The translations under genes were made by a program, and so were the position numbers. From the NCBI RefSeq assembly GCF_030272615.1, contig NC_081415.1, forward strand, positions 628,225,240 to 628,289,239: 64,000 bases of DNA. Direction: 5' to 3'. The notes under the pieces were generated by a model, which did no database searches, was not told the DNA's origin, and saw nothing but the letters and a program-made list of their open reading frames with translations. This document shows positions 56,851-64,000 of this stretch, one piece after another (the first letter of the stretch is position 1; every line of letters begins with the position of its first letter). The DNA comes from Cryptomeria japonica (taxonomy: Eukaryota > Streptophyta > Pinopsida > Cupressales > Cupressaceae).

Positions 56851-58035
56851 ATGGGGGAATACTCTATAAGGGAACTTACTCATCGGCTCACTCAGTCTAA
56901 GCAAGCCTATGATGATCTTATGGTCAAATACAAGGCGTCTCAAGCAAAAAAGTTGATGGAGCTATCTGAAAATAGTTCTTCAGATGAAGCAGTCATGGAA
57001 GCCCTAATTGCAGAAGTAAATAAGTTGAATGAATCAAACTCCAACCTGAGAAAGGAGTTGGAAGGACTGACTATCTGGATGTGTCAAGAGCTTGAGAACC
57101 AAAGGAAAGCTGAAGATCTGGTGAAAGAAAGAGATCATGAGATCTCTAAGCTGAAACAAGAGATCAATGCCCTAACTGCTCAACTCCATGCAAGAAAAGT
57201 GGAAAAGGAAGACATGCAAGGTGAAATGAATAGTGCCATGTCTGAGAATGAAAACCTGATGGAAACAAATGTTGCTATTTCCAAAGAACTCTCTGAGTCA
57301 AAGGAAATACTTGCTAAGTTCAACAAGAGCACTGTCAAGCTAGAGCAAAAGCTTGAATCTGCCAAACCAGTCAAGAATATTGATGGACTTGGCTATTCCA
57401 GTCATGAGGAAGGTGAGACCTCTGGTACAAATGCTAGAGCATCAAAGAAACAACCGGCATCAAAGGGTAAAGGTAAGCAAAATTTTAAACCTGTTTGCTT
57501 TAACTGTCTTAAAGAAGGACATACTGCCAATGTGTGTAGGAGTAAGGCTTACAACAATTTTCCTTATTTTCTAAATGATAAGCCTAGATCCTATAGATTC
57601 AATGGTAACTATTATGCATGCAACAAGTCGAGGCGTAGAGCATCTGAATGCAGGTCTGTTATGAATAACAATGGAAGATATCCTAAGAGGACCCAAGGAG
57701 TTGGTCCTGAACCTTTTGTGAATCGGAATCACAACCAGTTTAATGCCTTCAATTATCAGCCAAGAAGTGGTGGCTATCAAGTGGCAACCGGATGGAGAGA
57801 AAAATATATGGTCTGTCATGGTCATGGTCACACTACTGCAACATGCAGAAGGAAGAATGGAAATATGAACAATGGACCTTGGAGAGCACCTGGATTGGTC
57901 TGCTATCACTGCAACAAACCGGGTCATATTGCCAGATTCTGTAGATCAAGAAAGAACATATCTGATGATACATCAGTCACTCTGGAAGGAAACATTGATG
58001 TTGACATTGTTCAAGTAGATATGAACAAAATCTAG
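56851..58035 (+). CDS. element C gag-like ORF with coiled coil and zinc knuckles
   Basis: I choose ATG 56,851 (MGEYSIRELTHRLTQSKQAY); the upstream frame starts only with TTG. About 390 codons without a stop. The first 180 residues form a long charged coiled coil (KLNESNSNLRKELEGL, RDHEISKLKQEINALTAQLH, NVAISKELSESKEILAKF). A basic linker (KKQPASKGKGKQNFK) leads to a CCHC knuckle CFNCLKEGHTANVC (57,496-57,537), two decayed knuckles (CNKSRRRASEC, CHGHGHTTATC) and a last intact one CYHCNKPGHIARFC (57,901-57,942). The knuckles would bind the element RNA. The capsid fold of copia gags is not evident; a shortened gag is the likely reading. It ends at TAG 58,033. Confidence 0.82.
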   Translation: MGEYSIRELTHRLTQSKQAYDDLMVKYKASQAKKLMELSENSSSDEAVMEALIAEVNKLNESNSNLRKELEGLTIWMCQELENQRKAEDLVKERDHEISKLKQEINALTAQLHARKVEKEDMQGEMNSAMSENENLMETNVAISKELSESKEILAKFNKSTVKLEQKLESAKPVKNIDGLGYSSHEEGETSGTNARASKKQPASKGKGKQNFKPVCFNCLKEGHTANVCRSKAYNNFPYFLNDKPRSYRFNGNYYACNKSRRRASECRSVMNNNGRYPKRTQGVGPEPFVNRNHNQFNAFNYQPRSGGYQVATGWREKYMVCHGHGHTTATCRRKNGNMNNGPWRAPGLVCYHCNKPGHIARFCRSRKNISDDTSVTLEGNIDVDIVQVDMNKI

Positions 58036-58509
58036 AAGAAGAAACTAGCGGTGTTACTAGAGGAACCGGTTTCTGCACCTAGTGTGGAAATTACGAAACC
58101 GGGAAACCCCTGGTTGACACCGATAAAAGACCTTAACCGATATGTGATACCTATCATTCGGTGGAAGACTGGAAACGGTAAAAGGCAATTAGGGTTTATG
58201 CCCTAATAGTGGAGCATTTATTGCGGTAGGTGAGGAATATGTTTAAAATGATTTTTCAAATCATTTCTCACTATCAGTTTTCAAATGAAGAAAAGTTTTC
58301 CAAAGAGCAGAGCGAAGAAAAGGTGATTTGTGCTAAGATTTTGAGAAATTGAGAAACCGCGAAGGAGATTCAAATTCAAATTGCAAATGATCAAGTGAAG
58401 AATGCAAAGCGGTGATTCTGCAACCGACGGAGTGTGAAGTGAAGGAGAATCTAAAAGCCCTAAATTCACGTGTTTCAAAAGGTATTTCTCAAGTTTTTAA
58501 GTTTCTATC
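58036..58509 (+). other. element C spacer between ORFs
   Basis: 470 bp with several AACCGG, CACCGAT and CGGT words. No gene seen. Confidence 0.55.
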
Positions 58510-60492
58510 ATGGCTTCAACATCTCATACCAGTTCTAGTGCATCTGTCGAGTCTACAAGTTTTATTCAATGCAAGTCTAAGTATAATGCCCTATCACAAG
58601 TCCCAGCTGGTGTTATAGTAGAAGAAGGGATTTCTAATTACATAGATTGCAAGATTGAAGACCTGGGGTCTCTAGCTATCCACTCCCAGCTAGGTTTGTT
58701 CTATGGACAAGATAAAAAGATCAAATCGAAGTATAGTATCTTGGAGAAGAAGAAGCTCCACAATGCTGTTTATTTCCTGGAGGATTTCACAGATGATCAC
58801 ATTAGAATCATTCTGAGCAGAGTTCATGGTGACAAGATGTACCTGGAAAGAATGTATGATATAACACCACAAGCAATTCATGCCATCACCGGTTTCTAGA
58901 ATACAGGGGATGTGCTAGCCCTAAGGACGGTAAGCAAAACTAAAATGTCCAAGCTCATTGATTCAGTGAGCGACTCATGAAGTATGACCGTCAATTCTAT
59001 CAAGGACGATCTGGTGAAGTATGCATGTATGGTGATTGGATACCGGACATTCTCAGCCAGCAGAATTAACTCTGTATCTATTGCAGCAGTAAATGCCGCT
59101 TACCGGATGATCAAGGAGGATGCATCATTTGACCTATGCACCGGTATGCAAAGGCAACTCCTGTTGAATCTGAAGTCGATCAAATAGGATAATGCACTAA
59201 GGTTCAAGTTTGGAAAACTATTGGTTGGGTTGTTCTTTTACTTTCAAGGATACTTCCCAGGAGTGGGAGACATTCAGTGGTCAGTGGACCAACCGGTTAC
59301 CAAACAAATAAAGGAAAGTTTGCAAGCAGTGGGAACTGGTTACCCTAAAGTTTTGAACAAGTATTTTGATGAGTTCAGATGGAAAATGAGCCAAAGAATG
59401 AGAATATCAAGTGACATCGTCAAGAAATATGAAGACGATATCTGTTTCACCATCAAGGTGGATCAATGCATAATGGAGGCTTTTGAGCCTAGAGTGAAAG
59501 AAGTGGAGCCAATGGGCTATGAGGTGATGTATGATAAGCTAGAAGGGTATGCCTCTACTCTTATTGCCTCATCACTTGATCCTAAGGCAAAGAGAATCGA
59601 CACCTACCTAGAGAGGATAACACCAGTTGAGGAACCACCAGCAAAGAAAGGAAAAGAGCCCTCAGTGAAGAAGGGAAAATAAGTGCCATCCGCATCTACA
59701 CCAGTTACAACAGCAAGTCCAAAAGTGACCAAACGGTCACCGGCCAAGAAGAAACCAGAAGCGGCACTGGCTAAAGTCTTCGAGAGGAAAAGGAAGACAA
59801 AAATTAATACACCGGACTCAGAGGAAACTTTGTCTGAGGAGCAACCCAAGAAGGTGAGACAGACAAGAAAGAAGACAAAGAATGAACCGGCATCATCTGC
59901 ACTGGTAAATATAGATATATCTTCCTATAAACCTTTGACACATTGTCAAAGAACAATAAAGAATATTAGGGGAAAATTGCTACATGATTTAATTGAGTAT
60001 TTTGATGACTTTAATGATGATGAAAAGGAAGCGGTTGAAAAGGAAATAATTCAGTATTTATGTGTTAATGACCGGTCGCCTTCAAAAATTAGATCTGAAA
60101 CACCAGATTCTTTGTATAAGTCCTTAGACAATAAATGGCGCATTGCCATAGAGTAGGAACAGGAAATGAGAGAAAAAAATTTTGCTAAACATTTTTCTGA
60201 TGTATCAAATTCAAAACTGTTCGATGTAATGAACAAATACAAAGGTTTTTTCTCCATGAGAAGAAGAAGACTCCTGTTACTGGAAGGGAAGGGTAAAGAA
60301 GTGCTCAAGGATACACACACCCATGCTTTAGAAGCTCTAAAGATGCATCTAGTGCCTGAAGCCAACCGGCAAGCTGAGAAAGAACCAATTATATCCAAAC
60401 CAGACGAAGTACGTGATGATGAAGGAAATCTGGTTGATGAACTAGTCGACACTATTGATGTCGATGCCCTGGACATAGAAGATGTTACTTAG
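58510..60492 (+). pseudogene. element C second long ORF, N-terminal part
   Basis: ATG 58,510 starts MASTSHTSSSASVESTSFIQ. One frame runs to 60,492 with stops at 58,897, 58,978, 59,185, 59,680 and 60,154. The first 350 codons look globular (GVIVEEGISNYIDCKIEDLG, YSILEKKKLHNAVYFLEDFT, KYACMVIGYRTFSASRINSV, FFYFQGYFPGVGDIQWSVDQ). Basic, Pro/Lys-rich sequence follows (PPAKKGKEPSVKKGK, RSPAKKKPEAALAKVFERKR), then a helical part (TIKNIRGKLLHDLIEYFDDF). I know no family. Position, length and order (globular, low-complexity, coiled coil) resemble ORFs A and B, but I can align only weak similarity. Stops often replace likely Trp or Gln codons. Confidence 0.55.
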
Positions 60493-61100
60493 GAAACACC
60501 AACTAAGGCAACAGGACAGGAGCAACAGGCTGAATAGGTTTATAAGCAAGTCGAGGACAGACAAGAAGCGGCAAAGGAACAAGCAGAGAAGAGAAAGAAG
60601 GATGAAGAAGAGAAGAAGAAGAAGGATGAAGAAGAGAAGAAGAAAAAGAATGAAGAAGAGAAGAAGAAAAGGGATGAAGAAGAGAAGAAGAAGAAAGATG
60701 AAGAGAAGAAGAAGAAGAAGGATGAAGAAGAGAAAAAGAAACCAGAAGATGCAAGTAAGAAGAAAGAGAAGAGGATGAGAAGAAGAGAAAGGAAGAGGAG
60801 AAGTGAAAGGAAGCATAAAAGAAAAAGGCAGATGAAGATAAGGCAAAGGAGAAGAGGAAGGAAGCTGAGAAAAAGAAGAAGGAAGAGGAAGACAAGGAAT
60901 AGGAAAAGAAGAAGGAAGCACAAAAAAAGAAGAAGGAAGAAGAAGAAAAGGAAGAGGAGAAGAGGAGAGAAGCGGAGAAGAAAAAGGTTGAGGAGGACAA
61001 AGAAGAGGATAAGGAAAGAGAAGCGGCAAAGAGAGCCCAGATGGAGACTCCAAAGGCAACTGGTAGTCAAGCCAAACTAACTGACCTCACCAGTCCTATC
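60493..61100 (+). pseudogene. element C second ORF, Lys/Glu repeat region
   Basis: The frame continues as imperfect repeats of DEEEKKKK (60,600-60,740), then after a frameshift near 60,775 as KEAEKKKKEEEDKE and KEEEEKEEEKRREAEKKKVE. It forms a predicted single long charged helix. The DNA is a GAAGAAGAAG-type microsatellite, which explains the slips. Frames on the other strand (Ser/Phe/Leu-rich) are shadows. Confidence 0.65.
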
Positions 61101-61905
61101 GACCTCCAGTCTGCAAGTGAAACGGAGCTGATGTAGAGCATCAAAGTTGCCCAAGAACAGCTTGAAAACATTCGGAGGAAGAAGGAGCGGGATGTAATTC
61201 AAGAGGTTGTGGACACTCTTACCGGTTTGATACCCGGTACTAACCTTCCATGCACTGAATAATCACTAGCCAAACTAAAGCTCCTATGCACAGTAGTGGA
61301 TGATCAAGTGCAGAGCCTAGAAGAGGCAGCAAAGGCAAATGTCAAGAAGGAGCATCAAAAAGCTCTTAATATAGCTCTAGTGAAGAAGTTGAATGAGCTT
61401 CAGTCTGAACTGAAAAAAGAACAAAAGGATATAAGGGACACTCTGGATGAAGGGAATCTGCTACTCAGCAAGATTTGCCAACCCCATCTATTCTATGATG
61501 ATGTGCTAGCTCAGAAGCACAAGCTTCAAATGGACTTATAGTCCTACATGAGCACATTCAAGCCTCCTTATGATTCCTTTACAACTTATGGGAAAACCAT
61601 TCACCGGTTTCACATCTAGTCAGCAAAAATGGAGCAAGAGATCAGCACCCGATCTAGAGATTTGCAGGAGCTACAACTAGTTCTACTCCCACGTCTGCAA
61701 ATTCTTTAGAAGTGCTATCTGAATCTGGATGCCTTAACAGTGACACAGGAGATGAGCACAATTGATGCCATGGAAGAACAGGTCTCCTAGATGTAGACAA
61801 AGAAAGAAGTAGCCACCTCCCTACTTGAGTCATGGTCTTTATCGATGAAACAATTCTTGCAGGACTTTAAATATGTTTTTGACAATTATTATTCCTTATT
61901 GTCAT
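61101..61905 (+). pseudogene. element C second ORF, C-terminal coiled-coil part
   Basis: In the shifted frame come IKVAQEQLENIRRKKERDVI, QEVVDTLTGLIPGTNLPC, LLCTVVDDQVQSLEEAAKAN, LVKKLNELQSELKKEQKDIR, SKICQPHLFYDDVLAQKHKL and, near the end, LLESWSLSMKQFLQDFKYVF. Stops at about 61,134, 61,260, 61,539, 61,617, 61,707 and 61,788 break it. With the preceding parts it makes about 1,130 codons. The helical end recalls that of ORF A in style. Function unknown. Confidence 0.5.
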
Positions 61906-62197
61906 AAACTTTTATTATTTTAATATCAAATGAAAACAGGGTTGTTCAGCTATACTTTGTAATTGTTGGCAAAGGGGGAGAAGAATTCTATTTGAGAGAA
62001 GTATCTGGTAATCAAAATTTTGATATATGCTCTGAATATCTCAAAGTTTATGCTCTATATGCAAAATTGTTATACATTGTATTGTCAAAGGGATAGTGTA
62101 TATGCTTAGGGGGGGCAATTTTGCTAGTGGCATGATTTTGTTGTAAAACACTTAGATGTCAAAATTTTATTTTCCTAAGTGGTGTCATCAATGCCAA
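61906..62197 (+). other. element C 3' non-coding region
   Basis: About 290 bp with a GGCAAAGGGGGAGAAG run (61,970) and AGGGGGGGC (62,108), both like spare purine tracts. No gene seen. Confidence 0.6.
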
Positions 62198-62208
62198 AGG
62201 GGGAGATT
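62198..62208 (+). other. element C polypurine tract
   Basis: AAAGGGGGAGA lies just before TTGTTGGCA, as in many plant copia elements. Confidence 0.88.
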
Positions 62209-62209
62209 G

Positions 62210-63356
62210 TTGGCATTTTTGATGTTTATGTTGTGATTGTCATTGATGGACACACACTTGCATTGAGATCCCCTTTATATGTATGAGTTAGAGCACAACC
62301 AGTATTTGTTCCAACCAGAATGTTGTATTATAGTCTTTAGACTATTGGTGTTTTGTAGAATGTGTTTCCCAGTCTGAAGTGGCATGTTGACCCCAAGTGG
62401 TTCGTGGATCCCAAGCGGTACGAGGAATTAAAGTGGCATAACACATTTTTACTAGTCTTCATTTTTGACAAACCGACAACCAGTATATTGTATGAACCAA
62501 TAATACTCTGTGATGAGTTACCAACCGGCATTTTGTGATGAGTTACCATCCACCAATTGTTTGATGATGTCGACACTTTAATGGTGCTTTTTGTGTCGTG
62601 TTACCAAGTATGTCCAGGTTCATTGAACCTAGGAAATTGTAATGTAATCCTATTGGACCAACATGAAACCAGATTCCTTTATAAGGACATCATGTCTAGG
62701 GTTTTAGGTTGTTGATGTGGCTGTAGCGAAAGTTTATGTTGTTGCTAGGGTTTAAGGTGGTTGAGGAGTTGGAGAGAATATGAATGTGTAGAAGACTAAA
62801 GTAATGCTGGAATGCATTAGGAATGAGCTATCAAGGATCTAACCGAGCAGTCTGTGCTATTAGCTAGATCAAACACTTATTGATTACTCACATCTTTGAC
62901 AAGTCTATAGCCCTTAACCAGGTAGGCCCAAAAGCCTTTTGTAAATCCTCTAACAAGGTGGTTCACATCTATGGATCTAAAACCCTCTAGCAAGGTAGTC
63001 TTTAATCGGACTTATCTCCTAATAGAGATTGAGATTCCTAACAGGATCTGTTCTGGTAAAGAATATTGTAAGACCTTAACCGGTCTAACCTTAACCGGTC
63101 TGGTTCCTATTTTGCAGATAGTTACTTGTGAGTTCCATCTCACCGTGGTTTTTCCCATTTGGGTTTCCATGTCAAAATCTCTTATGTTATGGTGTTTTTT
63201 CTTCTGTGGGTGAATGCATTATTAGCTATTTGATTTGCATGTGTGTTAATCGGTTTGTCTGCTAAACAGTTTTACCGGTTTACTGTTAGTCTTACAAAGT
63301 GTTTAAGTGTAGAGATTTTTGGCATACTAATTCACCCCCCCTCTTAGTATTCATCA
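62210..63356 (+). repeat. element C 3' LTR (1,147 bp)
   Basis: Starts TGTTGGCATTTTTGATGTTT, ends TTAGTATTCATCA, and is followed by TACCT (63,357-63,361), the same as the left flank. Confidence 0.95.
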
Positions 63357-64000
63357 TACCTCGCTAGAGGATTTGAAGAACTCAATGATCTTGAGTCACC
63401 TGGTTAGAGGATTTACAATAAGCCTATTAAAGCTACCTGGTAAAGGGATTTTCTAACTGTTGAAATGGTTAGAAGACAATAGGTAAAGCTCTGATCTAAT
63501 AACAACACTACATGCTAAGGCAAATCCTTTTCAGCTCCTCTACTCTGCAATCACACTCTGCAGTTTTCCACTCACTGCTCTGGCAAGTATCTCATCACTC
63601 GGATACAAACACAACCTTTGCCAACACAAACAATAACAACCATCATCGACCTTATAGACAACAATTAGGTCAGTAGCATAAACCCTAATTCCTAAACATT
63701 TTAGGCTTACAATTACAAGTGGTCCAATCCTGACCGTTCAAACACTTTGCATAGAATAAAACAATCTCAAACAGATCACGAGTCATTCTGCATCGTCCAT
63801 TCTTCACCGCACATGGAAATCAGTAACCCATCATGCTCTCTTCACATACCGCTAAGAAGAATGTTCATTCCCGAGGTAGACATTTAATGCAGTCGATCTT
63901 CACATGCAAGATCCTCAAGGAAATTCTTCACATGCACAAAACTGACGTGGCATCTAGATCTCATCCTTATTTCTTAGCTAACTCATCACAGAATGTCACC
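63357..64000 (-). repeat. element D LTR, right part
   Basis: The sequence resumes the LTR broken at 55,676 and runs to the window end. On the minus strand a CTATAAGG box lies near 63,650. CCTGGTTAGAGGATTT and CCTGGTAAAGGGATTT words recall LTR C. Whether D is a solo LTR or a full element cannot be seen. Confidence 0.55.

Larger units (their letters stand above)
55677..63356 (+). mobile_element. non-autonomous LTR retrotransposon C
   Basis: A 7.68 kb element with a 1,124-bp 5' LTR, Met-tRNA-type primer site, a zinc-knuckle gag-like ORF, a second very long ORF, the polypurine tract AAAGGGGGAGA and a 1,147-bp 3' LTR. A perfect TACCT duplication flanks it. LTR starts (TGTTGGCA) and the purine tract are copia-like. 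No protease, integrase, reverse transcriptase or RNase H is present, so it depended on a relative. The word ACCGG occurs about 24 times along it. The second ORF has about ten stops. Confidence 0.92.

Noticed and set aside
60442-61070. Ser/Phe/Leu-rich minus-strand frames
   Set aside because: They are the reverse side of the GAAGAA-rich coding repeat of element C.

Overview
This window looks like intergenic nuclear DNA from a plant with a large, repeat-rich genome. A gymnosperm or conifer is my inference and is not proven. I see no intact host gene, rRNA or tRNA gene. Nearly everything recognisable is a transposable element, mostly decayed and often nested: a LINE, a Tat-like Ty3/gypsy element with an extra RNase H, several Ty1/copia-type LTR elements primed by initiator-Met tRNA, a tRNA-derived SINE, a hAT-like transposase remnant and a second transposase remnant from an uncharacterised plant family. 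Plant telomere-like TTAGGG/TTTAGGG DNA is also present. The DNA is AT-rich except for one GC-rich island at 17.2-17.9 kb.

Layout: 1-4.1 kb holds the 3' part of a LINE. 4.1-10.6 kb is non-coding and full of tandem repeats, with a diverged inverted repeat joining about 4.6 kb and 10.0 kb. 10.7-13.4 kb is a broken minus-strand transposase gene. 13.4-27.3 kb is a gypsy element whose 5' LTR is split by a minus-strand non-autonomous copia (14,277-18,798, perfect TSD GTTAT) and whose 3' LTR is cut off by a 1.2 kb GA-rich tract. An AT-rich block and telomere-like DNA follow. 29.9-38.8 kb is a copia element with 641-bp LTRs, itself split by a 2.3 kb solo LTR (TSD TCCAT). A SINE-like insertion lies at 39.0-39.7 kb. 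41.5-52.5 kb holds two related minus-strand units, A and B, each a long non-pol ORF preceded by a leader full of short palindromic words; A seems to sit inside B. 53.2-55.1 kb is a hAT-like transposase remnant. 55.7-63.4 kb is a non-autonomous LTR element C (TSD TACCT), inserted in a related minus-strand LTR element D that runs off the window.

The most interesting pattern is not a gene. Separate element families here carry their own palindromic or semi-palindromic word, repeated many times in the leader: GGACTTTAAAGTCC in A, GCGAGCTMGCGAC-like in B, GTCRTACGAG in the gypsy element, GTAYGGAC/GGTCGTATGACC in the small copia, and ACCGG spread through all of C. In A the outer arms change from unit to unit while the two arms stay complementary. 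The second candidate novelty is a class of roughly 1,130-1,200-codon non-pol ORFs in A, B and C: a globular N-terminal half, a charged low-complexity middle and a coiled-coil end. All are now broken by stops. A and B are alignably related; C matches mainly in architecture.
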